The notes under the pieces were generated by a model. It saw only the letters and a program-made list of their open reading frames with translations. It was not told the origin of the DNA and did not search any database. From a virus, in the IMG/VR virus record IMGVR_UViG_3300017923_000001, positions 1 to 39,320 of that record: a stretch of DNA of 39,320 nt; one strand, given 5' to 3'. This document shows, in pieces, positions 13,312 to 23,000 of this stretch. Numbering within the stretch: position 1 is the first letter of the stretch; each line of letters begins with the position of its first letter. The position numbers and the translations under genes were made by a program.

Positions 13312-14591
13312 GTGAAATAAAAAAAGAAGATTTTGAAAAGTTATCGAAAGACCTAAACAAGTCATTCGAAGATTTGCAAAAATCAATGGATAATAAAGCA
13401 TCTGTAGAAGATGTGGAAGCCAAACTTGCTGATATTAATGATAGGTTTGGCGAAGTTGTTAAGTCCGAAGAGTTCGGAAAGCAACAAGAGCAGTTAGACC
13501 AAATTTCTACGCAAATTAAAGAATTTGCCGAAGGACGTGGTAAAAAGAGCATGACAGCGAGTGAAGAGCTTAAGTCAGTTGTTGAGAGTGATGACTGGAA
13601 GCAAATTAATAAAGGGAAAAAAGGCTTTAATTTCGAGTTAAAAGCTAACAATATTACCGAAACATTGACAGTTACCGATGATTCTACCAATAACACCCGG
13701 GTAATTCAGGAAGAAAGAGAATCAGGAATTGTAAGACCTCCACGTCCACAATTAAGAGTTTGGGATTTGGTAAACAAAGCCAGTACAAGCTCACGACTAA
13801 TTCAGTACACTGAGCGAACATCGGAAACAGATGGAGCTGCAATGATTGGAACCGACGGAAGCTCTGGCAATCAATCAGATGGAGCATGGACAAGCAAGTC
13901 AGTTGAATTAACGGCTATTTCAACATATGGTAAGATTCATAGAGATATGCTCGAAGATTTTGGAGCCGTTCAAGCTGAGATAAACGAAATTTTAAATTTC
14001 AATCTCGCAGCAAAACGAAACAATCAAATATTAACAGGAACCGGAGCTGCAAATCAGTTAAGAGGGTTAATTTATTCTTCAAATCCGTGGGCAAAGGCTT
14101 TTAATGCACCGACTACTTTTGAAGGAGCAATTGAAAAGGCTAACTATTTTGATATTATTCGTTTAGCAATCTTACAAGTAGTACAAGGAGCAAACACGGA
14201 TTATGCAACTGGATTTATGCCAAGTGCAATTGTGTTAAACCCTGTTGATGCTGCATGGTTTGATTTTGAAAAAGACGAAGACGGTAATTACATATTGCCA
14301 CCTTTCAGCTCAGCAAACGGAACAATAATTAAAGGAATTCCTGTGGTTGAGGATTCGTTTATGCCCGTTGGAACTTTCTTAGTAGGAGATTTTCAAAGAG
14401 CAAACGCAAGAATTAGAAGAGGTATAGAGCTTCGAGTTTGGGAACAAAATGAAGACGATGCTTTGAACAACCTTGTAACTATTACAGCAACTCACAGATT
14501 GGGATTCTTTGTAAAAAGTCATCACCAGTATGCTTTTGTTTATGGTACTTTTGCGAGTGCAAAATCTGAAATTGATAAAGTAACAGTGTAA
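13308..14591 (+). CDS. Major capsid protein (HK97 fold)
   Basis: 427 residues. The first about 80 form a charged coiled-coil (ELKSVVES precedes the core), the delta-domain that acts as built-in scaffold and is removed by the upstream protease. The rest matches HK97-fold capsids: RPPRPQLRVWDLVNKAST, the LAAKRNNQILTGTGA stretch, AIVLNPVDAAWF, and a C-terminal ITATHRLGFFVKSHHQY segment. Forms the shell of the head. No separate scaffold gene is seen, as expected for this type. Confidence 0.93.
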   Translation: MSEIKKEDFEKLSKDLNKSFEDLQKSMDNKASVEDVEAKLADINDRFGEVVKSEEFGKQQEQLDQISTQIKEFAEGRGKKSMTASEELKSVVESDDWKQINKGKKGFNFELKANNITETLTVTDDSTNNTRVIQEERESGIVRPPRPQLRVWDLVNKASTSSRLIQYTERTSETDGAAMIGTDGSSGNQSDGAWTSKSVELTAISTYGKIHRDMLEDFGAVQAEINEILNFNLAAKRNNQILTGTGAANQLRGLIYSSNPWAKAFNAPTTFEGAIEKANYFDIIRLAILQVVQGANTDYATGFMPSAIVLNPVDAAWFDFEKDEDGNYILPPFSSANGTIIKGIPVVEDSFMPVGTFLVGDFQRANARIRRGIELRVWEQNEDDALNNLVTITATHRLGFFVKSHHQYAFVYGTFASAKSEIDKVTV

Positions 14592-14592
14592 T

Positions 14593-14904
14593 ATGAGTAA
14601 AGTAAAGGTAACATTTAAAAATGGTTTTCAGGCGGAGGTTTACGAACATGAAAAGTACAATCTTGTAAAAAAAGGTAAGTTAAAAATTTCGGCAAAAGAG
14701 CAGGAAAAGTATGATGAGCTTTTCAAACAAGAACCGCCTGAAAAGCCAAAATCTAAGTTTACCGGTTCTACTCAAAACCAGATTTTAAGGGCTGAAATTG
14801 CCGACCTTAGAAAGCGGGTTGAAAAGTTAGAAACTCCGGTACAAAAGGAAGAAAAAAGGAAGCCGGATACTAAAGATATGAAGCAAAAACCACAAACAAA
14901 GTAA
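14593..14904 (+). CDS. Hypothetical protein downstream of capsid
   Basis: 103 residues: a short beta-type N-terminus (KVKVTFKNGFQAEVYEHEK), a proline/lysine-rich linker, a helical coiled-coil (EIADLRKRVEKLE) and a very basic, disordered C-terminus. It begins one base after the capsid stop. No family recognised; the position suggests a head decoration or joining protein. Confidence 0.7.
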   Translation: MSKVKVTFKNGFQAEVYEHEKYNLVKKGKLKISAKEQEKYDELFKQEPPEKPKSKFTGSTQNQILRAEIADLRKRVEKLETPVQKEEKRKPDTKDMKQKPQTK

Positions 14905-14907
14905 GTT

Positions 14908-15453
14908 ATGTATAAAATTTCGCAAGATATAATGGTTGAGCCTGTTTCTACTGATGAAGTGAGACAATTTATCAAACATACTGATGATTCTGATACAGAT
15001 GAGATTGCTTTAATTAGCGATATGATAAAAGGAGTAAGATGGTATATCGAGAGACAAACAGGCTTAGCCCTTGCGGAAAAAATTATAATAGAATACTTTG
15101 ATAGAGACAGTAATGGGCAGTATGTTTTGAATGTTGCTCCCGTTGTCGATGTTATTAAAGTGGAATTGCTTGATTTGAAAGAAACAGCAACCGAGTTAAC
15201 ACTTAATGAAGATTATTTTTTGTCAGGGCTTTACGAACGTATTATTTTAACAAATGAAGTGAGTAATTCACACACTTTAAGAATTACATATACAGCAGGT
15301 TATGGAGATAATACCGAGCCATTGCCTTTTGATTTAAAACAAGCGGTAATGCGACAAGTGAAGCAATGGTATGATAATCGGGATGAGTATCTGGATGGAA
15401 CGTACATGAATACAGTGCATGCAATTATTAGAAGTTATCAAAGGATATGGTAA
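14908..15453 (+). CDS. Head-tail connector protein (HK97 gp6-like)
   Basis: 181 residues, adaptor family. The N-terminal helical part (TDDSDTDEIALISDMIKGVR, then WYIERQTG) and the ITYTAGYGD...LPFDLKQAVM..V..WYDNRDEY region are the hallmarks. Forms the ring below the portal. An internal ATG at 14929 is possible, but the upstream ATG at 14908 keeps close spacing to its neighbour. It overlaps the next gene by 7 bases. Confidence 0.85.
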   Translation: MYKISQDIMVEPVSTDEVRQFIKHTDDSDTDEIALISDMIKGVRWYIERQTGLALAEKIIIEYFDRDSNGQYVLNVAPVVDVIKVELLDLKETATELTLNEDYFLSGLYERIILTNEVSNSHTLRITYTAGYGDNTEPLPFDLKQAVMRQVKQWYDNRDEYLDGTYMNTVHAIIRSYQRIW

Positions 15454-15764
15454 GGGCGACGAAGTTTAAATATAAGTATAGTTTGATTCGGAAAACTACC
15501 GAAAAAACAGGTACAGGAGGCACAAAAGAAAGTACATCCTCAACTCTGTACACTGATTGGTGTGATAAGCAACCAATTAAAGGTAAAAAGCGATTAGACT
15601 ATACATCTTTGAATTATAATAATCCTTATACTTTAGTAATGCGTAAACGTACTGATTATGAGATTTTGCCGACAGATACAATCCAGTTATCAGGTGTTAA
15701 CTATCGAATTATATCGGTTATTGAAATAGAAGACAGCTTTTATGAAGTGGAGGTAGGTAAATGA
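15447..15764 (+). CDS. Head closure / head-tail joining protein
   Basis: 105-residue beta-barrel-type protein resembling SPP1 gp16-like head closure proteins: an N-terminal strand pattern (KYKYSLIRKTT), then YEILPTDTIQLSGVNYRIIS with the typical gxxYxI turn. Binds below the connector ring and seals the head. Position between connector and the gp10-like gene, with overlaps on both sides, supports the call. Confidence 0.78.
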   Translation: MVRATKFKYKYSLIRKTTEKTGTGGTKESTSSTLYTDWCDKQPIKGKKRLDYTSLNYNNPYTLVMRKRTDYEILPTDTIQLSGVNYRIISVIEIEDSFYEVEVGK

Positions 15765-16195
15765 TAAAATTATCAATCGAAGACAAGAAGTTTCAAAAGC
15801 AATTAGACCAGTTGATGAAAAAACACAAACGTCAACTTTATGAAGCCGTTGTGGATTCATCAAACAAAATGGCTACAATTGCTAAAAAAGAAGCACCGGT
15901 TGATAATGGTTATTTAAGACAGCATATTACAAGTGAAATATCAAGAACTGGAGTTTTTACTGGGGTTGTTGTTTCAAGTGCTGCCTATTCAGAAGCTGTC
16001 GAAGAAGGGACGAAACCGCATAAGATCGAAGTGAAGAACAAAAAAGTATTAGCAGGAAAAGGAAGCGGCCCCGGAGGATGGGATATATTTGGCAAAAAAG
16101 TACAACATCCTGGAACTGATCCACATCCATTTATGAGACCTGCTTTTATGATTGCTAAAAATCATTTAGAGAAATTAATTAAAAGATTATTCTAA
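15761..16195 (+). CDS. Tail component, HK97 gp10-like
   Basis: 144 residues, HK97 gp10 family: helical N-terminus (KQLDQLMKKHKRQLYEAVVD), the APVDNGYLRQHI motif, SAAYSEAVEEGTKPH and PFMRPAFM. The family neighbours the head-tail interface in siphophages and is needed for tail completion. It overlaps both neighbours by a few bases. Confidence 0.87.
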   Translation: MIKLSIEDKKFQKQLDQLMKKHKRQLYEAVVDSSNKMATIAKKEAPVDNGYLRQHITSEISRTGVFTGVVVSSAAYSEAVEEGTKPHKIEVKNKKVLAGKGSGPGGWDIFGKKVQHPGTDPHPFMRPAFMIAKNHLEKLIKRLF

Positions 16196-16602
16196 TGGAT
16201 TACAGAAACGACTTATTAAGTGCTTATTATTCACAACTAAACGGCTCGATAGTCGTTGACGGCAAAACAATAGAAGTAGGAACAAAGGTAAGTGATGAAG
16301 CAACTGATTTTATTCGATTTTATATTGCGGCAGACGATGATAGGGGAACTTTTGACGATATAATTAGAGAAGTTGACGTAGCTATTGATTGCGTAAGTAT
16401 TCAAGCAAAAAATATGGGCAACGATGAGATAGTTGATCAGATGGTCGATCAGGTTAAGGCAATAATTTCAGATATCTCTATAAATAACTGGATAACAGAA
16501 TTAACCTTAGATATGGGGACTGAATCAGCAAGTGGAGAAGATGATATGAACTATATAGTAAGAAGAACAATAACATTTAAACATTTTATAAGAAAAATAT
16601 GA
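16195..16602 (+). CDS. Tail terminator / completion protein
   Basis: 135 residues of the DUF3168-like tail-completion type: an N-terminal helix (YRNDLLSAYYSQL), then strand-rich sequence and IVRRTITFKHFI at the C-terminus. Position after the gp10-like gene and before the tail tube gene is where siphophages carry the protein that caps the tail tube. Sequence identity to the family is weak by eye, so the call rests mainly on order. Confidence 0.7.
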   Translation: MDYRNDLLSAYYSQLNGSIVVDGKTIEVGTKVSDEATDFIRFYIAADDDRGTFDDIIREVDVAIDCVSIQAKNMGNDEIVDQMVDQVKAIISDISINNWITELTLDMGTESASGEDDMNYIVRRTITFKHFIRKI

Positions 16603-16820
16603 AAAAGCATTTATTAATATTAGGAATTATAATTATCGTATTTGTTGCAGCAACTATGGTAAATTATACGAGACTTGAGAGCAAACTCACAGTAAATGAG
16701 AAAATTACGCTGGGTTCTGTTTCACAAGAAATTGTACACGATTTATTCGGAGCGGATTTTAAAATAATTCTTGAGCCTGGACAATCATTGTTATATAAAG
16801 CAGATACAATGTTAACATAA
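16599..16820 (+). CDS. Membrane-anchored small protein, possibly truncated
   Basis: 73 residues: MKKHLLILGIIIIVFVAATM is a membrane segment or uncleaved signal, followed by a strand-rich domain ending KADTMLT. The frame stays open for 27 more codons after the TAA at 16818 (reading IGATDKTLLFTCGND and ending at a second TAA, 16902), so the gene may once have been about 100 residues. A membrane protein between tail terminator and tail tube is unusual. No family recognised. Confidence 0.6.
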   Translation: MKKHLLILGIIIIVFVAATMVNYTRLESKLTVNEKITLGSVSQEIVHDLFGADFKIILEPGQSLLYKADTMLT

Positions 16821-16904
16821 ATTGGAGCAACAGATAAAACATTATTATTCACATGCGGAAATGATACTTTAGATTGGATTATCATAACCGCAGATTTAAA
16901 TTAA
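16821..16904 (+). pseudogene. In-frame continuation after the stop of the 16599 gene
   Basis: Twenty-seven codons in the same frame as the upstream gene, starting IGATDKTLLFTCGN and ending at TAA 16902-16904. There is no ATG, so it is only translated by read-through; it may be the severed end of the upstream protein. Confidence 0.4.
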
Positions 16905-16911
16905 AAAAATT

Positions 16912-17313
16912 ATGCCAGCAGGAAGATTAATAAAAGTAAAAGTTGACGATACCGTTTTAGTAGGATTACGAAGCGTATCACGTTCAACTGAGGCGGATAT
17001 GGCAGAAGCCACAACCGCAGAAAGCACAAACCAGTGGAAAGAATTTGAGCCTATGTATAAAGGAATGTCGGTAAGTGCCGAAGGTTTAATGATTACAGGC
17101 TCTACTAACACTACCCCGGAAGACCTTTTTGACTTATTGGCTGCCGGAACAAAGGTAACGCTTTATTACGGTGGAATTGAAACAGGTGATACTTATTACG
17201 AAGTTGATGCTTATGTAATGTCGTTAGAAGAGGAAAATTCTTATGATGATTTACAAACATATTCGGCAGAATTTCAAGTGAGTGGAGAACCAACAAAAGC
17301 AACAGTAGTGTAA
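16912..17313 (+). CDS. Major tail tube protein
   Basis: 133 residues of the TP901-1-type major tail protein group: RLIKVKVDDTVLVGLRSVSR, the ESTNQWKEFEP segment, and a C-terminal SAEFQVSGEPT. Stacked hexameric rings form the tail tube. The place between tail terminator and the frameshifted chaperone is standard, and the stop overlaps the next start (TAATG). Confidence 0.85.
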   Translation: MPAGRLIKVKVDDTVLVGLRSVSRSTEADMAEATTAESTNQWKEFEPMYKGMSVSAEGLMITGSTNTTPEDLFDLLAAGTKVTLYYGGIETGDTYYEVDAYVMSLEEENSYDDLQTYSAEFQVSGEPTKATVV

Positions 17314-17720
17314 TGAATCATATTTATAACATAAAGTTAAGATTTAAAAAGAAAAAGCATCCTAACTTTTTTGTTAGGACTTTTTCTTTTTTAAAATATC
17401 CTAAAGCTAAAATAGGTTTTATTTTTAACTATCGGGCTTTTTTACAGGCTTATGGGATGGATGATGCTTTGGATGATTCGGATGAAAATAGAGTAGCTGA
17501 AATTGTTTATGGAGCAGCAATTGAGTGGTGCAGACAGAAAAAGAAACGTATCTTTTTTGATGTAGATGATATACAAATGGCTTTAATGAAAGCCAGCCTA
17601 AGGACAAATGAAGAGTTAGGACGAGCAATGAGTTACGCTCAAATGCCAGATTGGTTAGAAGATATTGTTGAAAATTTACCACACGATAAGCAAGAAGGAA
17701 TAAAAAAAAAACAACAATAA
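17313..17720 (+). CDS. Tail assembly chaperone, upstream frame (G-like)
   Basis: 135 residues, helical, ending in a lysine-rich tail encoded by a run of A. It is the short product of a two-frame chaperone: the helical core (AEIVYGAAIEWCRQKKKRI) matches the usual chaperone-G type, which binds the tape measure during tail assembly. At 17702-17711 a -1 slip would fuse it with the downstream frame into a protein of 230 residues. It follows the tail tube gene directly. Confidence 0.8.
   Translation: MNHIYNIKLRFKKKKHPNFFVRTFSFLKYPKAKIGFIFNYRAFLQAYGMDDALDDSDENRVAEIVYGAAIEWCRQKKKRIFFDVDDIQMALMKASLRTNEELGRAMSYAQMPDWLEDIVENLPHDKQEGIKKKQQ
17702..17711 (+). promoter_or_regulatory. Programmed -1 frameshift site
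   Basis: Ten A residues; in the zero frame the last seven (17705-17711) read A AAA AAA followed by C, a classic -1 slippery heptamer. After slipping, the frame is open without a stop to the downstream ORF (K T T I S D L Y E M A F). Confidence 0.82.
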
Positions 17721-17734
17721 GCGATCTCTATGAA

Positions 17735-18004
17735 ATGGCTTTTATTGAGTATGGATTAAGCGAAGATGAATTTTTTTTGCAGCCACCATATAAATTTTTA
17801 TTACATCAATTAAGAGAACATCGAAAGTCAGAACGCAGATGGGAACATACAAGATTATTAGCAGCATCTATGTACAACGCATCAGGAAGATCAAAGAGAA
17901 GAATTAAGCCTAAGGATATTATATTGTTAGATATTGACAGAAAAGTAAAAAGGTGGGAATATGATCAGCGAGCAATAAACAAAGCAATTGAAAAGTGGAA
18001 CTAA
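17735..18004 (+). CDS. Tail assembly chaperone, downstream frame (T-like)
   Basis: 89 residues from the ATG; most likely made only as the C-terminal part of the frameshift fusion. Motifs typical of this domain: GLSEDEF, FLLHQLREHRKSERRWEHTR and LLAASMYNA. The fused protein would recruit tail tube subunits around the tape measure. The frame is open upstream from 17702 (TTISDLYEM), so independent initiation at 17735 is unlikely. Confidence 0.83.
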   Translation: MAFIEYGLSEDEFFLQPPYKFLLHQLREHRKSERRWEHTRLLAASMYNASGRSKRRIKPKDIILLDIDRKVKRWEYDQRAINKAIEKWN

Positions 18005-20032
18005 ATGAAAATCATAGGTCAATTAAAAGCGATATTAGGGCTCGATAAAAAGAGATACGAAGAAGGGTTAAAGGGAGCTGAAAAGTCGACTAATAATTTC
18101 GGCAATACTTTAAAGAAGATTGGCGGAATAATGGCAGGGGCTTTTGCTGTCGGGAAAATTGTCAGTTTTGGTAAAAAGGTGGTTGAAGCGGCAAATATTC
18201 AAGCTCAGGCAGAACAAAAGCTGGCTTCTCAAGTTGCCGCAAACGGAAAAGCCGTTGAATCCACAATGGCAGATTATACAGCTTACGCCTCAGAGATTCA
18301 GAAAATTACTACTGTTGGCGATGAAACAACTCTTAGCCTTTTGCAGATGGCAGAAACAATGCAAAGCCCAGCACCCAAAGATGCCGCTAAAGGAGCTATT
18401 GCATTAAGCAAGTCTCTTGGTGTTGATTTGCAAAGCGCTTTGAAAATGGTTACACTTGCTCAACAGGGCGAGTATACTATGCTAAATAGGTATATTCCTG
18501 CTTTAAGAAATGCAGGTTCAGAAACAGAAAAAGCAGCAATACTACAAAAGACTTTAGCCGACGGTTTTGAAATAGCTAAGACAGAAGCTCAAACCGGCAG
18601 CGGGGCAATAACACAAATGCAAAATGCTTTGGGGGACGTTCAAGAAGAAATAGGTAACGCACTTATGCCTGTCTTAACAAAAATGGCTGATAAAGTTAAG
18701 CAAGCGGCAGAATGGATTCAGGATAATAATGAAAAAGTTTTAAAATGGGCTAAAGGTATTGGAATTGCTGTTGGTGCATTAGGAGCTGCTAAAGTTGCAA
18801 TGATTGCTTTTAATTTAGCCATGAATGCTAACCCTATTGGAATAGTAATTACAGCAATTGCGGCATTAGGAGCAGCATTGGTAACAGCATGGGAAAAGTC
18901 AGAGAAGTTTCGGGCAATAGTTAAGACGGTTGCCGCAGATGTAGCATATTTTTTTAAGGCTGCCGCTATTGAGATAAAATATGCCTTTAAGATAATGTGG
19001 GAAAAGATAAAAGGATATTTTAAAGCAATAGGCGATGGTGCTCAAGTTCTTTGGAAAACTATAAAAACAGCTTTTAAAGATGGAATAAAAGCGGCTAAAA
19101 AAACATTTGCTGATGGGTTTAAGGAAATTGCTAAAAATATGGGAGATGCAGGAAAAGAATCCCGTGAGGCAATGCAAAAAGAATTGGATGCAATTAAACC
19201 CCCGCCTTATAAAGAAATACTTGCAAAAGAACAAGCGAAAGCAGCGGCTAAAGAAACAGGCGAGGAAGCAGGAGAAGAATTTGCAAAAGCATTTAATAAT
19301 GGTGTGAAGACAGGCGCTGCGGGCGGTGGACGTGATACAATGAAAGCATTAACACCGACAAAACAACAAGGAGTTGATAATGATTCGGAGATGCCAGGAC
19401 TTGCTGATGTTACCCCCTCAATTGAGCGCAATAAACAAAAGTTAGCAGAATATTACGCTAATATAGCCGAACAAGATAAATTAAATAAAGAACAGCAACT
19501 TGCAACAGCGCAAGAAACATTTGCAGCAATAGGTCAAGTGATAAGTGGCGTCTCTGATATGTACAGGGCGCAAAAAGAGGCAGAACTGGCAAAAGCTGAG
19601 GAAGTAGCCAAAGCACAAGGTAAAAGTGAGGAGTGGCTTGCAAAGAAAAAAGCAAAAATAAATAAAGAACACGCCAAAAAAGAAAAACGTTTGGCCGTTG
19701 CGATGGCTATAATTAACACAGCACAAGGAGTAACAAAAGCAATAGCACAAGGGGGTATAATGGGTATTATAATGGGTGCATTAGTTGCTGCCGCCGGAGC
19801 TTACCAAATAGCAACAATCAAAAGTCAGCCAATGGCTAAGGGTGGAATTGTCCCTCCCGGATATCCAAACGATACATACCCGGCAGCCTTGACTTCTGGA
19901 GAAACGGTTATCCCTCCCGGAAAGTTACCTGACTTTTCAGGTCAATCAGGCGGGACTTTGTCAACAAGGATATCCGGAAGGGATTTAGAAATAATACTTA
20001 ATCAATGGCAAAAAGATAAACAACGTATATGA
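18005..20032 (+). CDS. Tape measure protein
   Basis: 675 residues; sets tail length and passes DNA into the cell. N-terminal region is helical and alanine-rich, with GALGAAKVAMIAFNLAMNAN and IGIVITAIAALGAALVTAWE forming hydrophobic segments, a long charged coiled-coil (about 460-540), another hydrophobic block near 570-600 and a glycine/proline-rich end. At roughly 1.5 angstrom per residue the tail would be around 100 nm (inference). It starts one base after the chaperone stop and overlaps the next gene by 4 bases. Confidence 0.92.
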   Translation: MKIIGQLKAILGLDKKRYEEGLKGAEKSTNNFGNTLKKIGGIMAGAFAVGKIVSFGKKVVEAANIQAQAEQKLASQVAANGKAVESTMADYTAYASEIQKITTVGDETTLSLLQMAETMQSPAPKDAAKGAIALSKSLGVDLQSALKMVTLAQQGEYTMLNRYIPALRNAGSETEKAAILQKTLADGFEIAKTEAQTGSGAITQMQNALGDVQEEIGNALMPVLTKMADKVKQAAEWIQDNNEKVLKWAKGIGIAVGALGAAKVAMIAFNLAMNANPIGIVITAIAALGAALVTAWEKSEKFRAIVKTVAADVAYFFKAAAIEIKYAFKIMWEKIKGYFKAIGDGAQVLWKTIKTAFKDGIKAAKKTFADGFKEIAKNMGDAGKESREAMQKELDAIKPPPYKEILAKEQAKAAAKETGEEAGEEFAKAFNNGVKTGAAGGGRDTMKALTPTKQQGVDNDSEMPGLADVTPSIERNKQKLAEYYANIAEQDKLNKEQQLATAQETFAAIGQVISGVSDMYRAQKEAELAKAEEVAKAQGKSEEWLAKKKAKINKEHAKKEKRLAVAMAIINTAQGVTKAIAQGGIMGIIMGALVAAAGAYQIATIKSQPMAKGGIVPPGYPNDTYPAALTSGETVIPPGKLPDFSGQSGGTLSTRISGRDLEIILNQWQKDKQRI

Positions 20033-23000
20033 GTTTTGAAACTAAATATAAACATTCATTTAGAGATTTTTATAATCGATTGTGGGAACTTCATTTGAAA
20101 AAAGAAGGTTATGCTGGTGAAGTTTATAACTTATCAGGCGGTGCCGACCCAGTTATGATTACTGATCCAAATCAGGGAGCGTCAAAGCTAACACCTATTA
20201 GAGGGACAGAATTAAGAGCTAATTTATTAATTGATACCGAGGCGGTTTATAATTTTAAGGATGACTTTTGGGGGATTACAGATAGAGAATGGCAAGCTAT
20301 ACTTTATAAGGCGGCAAATTCTACTTATATGGCAGAATGTGAGATTTTAAATTTTAATCTTTTAAATTCAGCAGCAAGTGCAAAGGGTAGTATTGAAGTT
20401 TTAAATGTTGGCCATGAAGATATAGAAATAAAATGTGATTGTTCATTTGATATATTAATATCTCCAGATATTGGAACAACTAAAGAATTAAAATTATATG
20501 CTGTACCAAGAACAGAGGATAATACATATTATGGACGAAAATTATTAGGAACAGTAATGGTAGATGATAATGATACTACTGAAAATGTAATTGATAAAAT
20601 TGCGCTTTTAGATAAATGGAGTAAAATAGATTATCATACTGTAAGATATACACAAACAACTCCTGATGATGATCTTAATTCTTCATGGGATATTAAAATA
20701 TCTTATATGGAAGATACTTATAATGCATATACATTTTATCCTTATTATTATTTTTATGGATTGACAGAAACAGATTGGCTTAAAATTGATTTAATTTCTA
20801 AAAATCTTAATTCTTCAGAACCATCAGTAACAAACTTAGGTACAAGATATTATATAAATTATGAATCAACTTTGGATATAGCTCAATGGATTGTTGATCA
20901 TTTAGATGGTAAAACAATCCCAAATGTTATTTTTCCACCAAGCGGACAAATAATAAATGTTACATTTTCATCTTACAGAGAAAATAATCTTGTTTATATT
21001 TATTTGTTAAATATAGGTAGTATGGGAAATACTTTTGATATAAAAAATACGTTGGAAAATGATACATATTTAAGAATTCATAAAAAAGTAGGTGCTACTT
21101 ATAATTGGAATAGTATAGATTTTTCAGGCGGTACTGATGGCGGTGATGAATTTAAAATAGAGGTAGACAAAGGTACGGGATTTGAAATATTAGCATCAGT
21201 AATTGCTACAAGCTCAGATACAGCGGCAAGTGTAATAAATAAACTTGTTAATAAAATTAATAATAATTATTCTATATTTTCAGCAGAGGTAGACCCTACG
21301 AATAGTTCTAAATTAAGAATAATAACCGAAAGTGGCAGCGGATGGAATTATAGATTTACAACTAACGGGGGAAGTACGTTAACGCCAACTACTTCAACGC
21401 CTTTTGAAGAAATAACAGATAAACAATTATACTGGGCTGGATGGGTTGTGCCTGAAATTTTTGAGCAAGATCATCTTTCGGGAAAGGTAGCTATTGATTT
21501 ATCTGCGGTAGACGGATTGGGTGATTTGAAAAATTTTGAATTTAAAATCGAAGATAGAAATCCATTTGAGCCACTATCATTTATGGATATAATTATTTCT
21601 TCTTTACAAAAAACAGGATTTATTTTTAATATAGAAGAATCTTTTCATCTTTGGCATTTGCAATCTTATGGTTCTCAAAGCCCTTTGAAACAAGTTTTTC
21701 AAGAATCAGCACGATTAAACGGCAAAAATTGCTATGATGTTTTAGAAGAAATTTTAACACTTTTACAAGCCTCTATTTGTCAGATTAATGGACGTTGGCA
21801 TTTATTGCCAATAACTAAACAAACCTCATCTTATACGTCGAGGGTGTTTGATTATTTTGGAAATTATCTTGAAGATGTAGTTAGAAATGATTTTATAAAA
21901 AATACCGGTGGTGTTACAAGAGATAATAAATTCATTGATCGAAATACTAAAATTGCTTTTGAATCTGGATACCGAAAAGTAAATGTTAAACAAGATTACG
22001 GATTTATCAATCAATTAATATTGTTTCCATCTTTTAATTCTATTAATGAAAATCTTATAAATATTCAATATCCATGGAAATGGATGTTTGAAGGAATTAT
22101 TCAAAGTTCTTTTCTAAATGAAATTTATAAACGAGAAGATGGAACATTATTTATTACTGATTATTTATCTCATTCATTAGAACGATTTTATTTATATCAA
22201 AAATTAAATTTTTCAGAGATACAAGTAGCAAATTCAGACGAAAAACAATATAAATTGAAAATCACTTATCAGCAAGACCCTAATGCTGCAGAGACTATAA
22301 AAATTAGGATATGGACAACTGATGGAACTACAATTGTTTATCTTTCAGATTATTATGATACATCACCATTTACTACAAATCCTGTTGGAGAATTTATTTA
22401 TTTAATAGGCAATGCCTCAAATAATCAGAAAACATTTTCTTTAAGTTTTGATTATCCATCAGATTTATTAACTACTACCGAAAGCGATTTGCATATAGAA
22501 ATTTACCAACCAGAAAATAAATATATTTTGTTGAAATCTGTTGAGCTAACATTAAACACAATAGCGGTTACAGGTAAAAAAGTATCATCTTATTTTTCAG
22601 AGCTTAAAGATAATTTGTCAAGCAAGATTTTTGAGAAAGATTTGAATTTAGGCGACATCCCTAATATTCAGAATGCTATAAATATTTACAAAAATTCACT
22701 TTTTTATTTTGATGGTTCTGAAAATAAACGTCTGACTTCGGCGTGGGTGGAAGACCCTGCAAATCCAGTAAACCAAAAATCACTAATAGACCATTATCGA
22801 AAATTTGTGTTAGATCAATATCCTACCGGCATTTTTAAATTAACAGGTTCGATTTTAGGACAACTAAATTTGAGAGATATAATAAGAGATAAGTCGAATG
22901 GTGATAAGCTGTTCATGCTTACCGGTGGAGAGTTAAATATTAAGAAGTGTATATTAAGCGGAGAATGGGTAGAGATAGGAAAAGACACGAGCGGTTTTTC

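Noticed and set aside
12927-13696. Minus-strand frames opposite the protease and capsid genes
   Set aside because: They are antisense shadows with no recognisable motif; all supported genes are on the + strand.
16818-16820. Alternative genetic code with TAA as sense
   Set aside because: TAA ends most genes in the window, often coupled to the next start, so it functions as stop.
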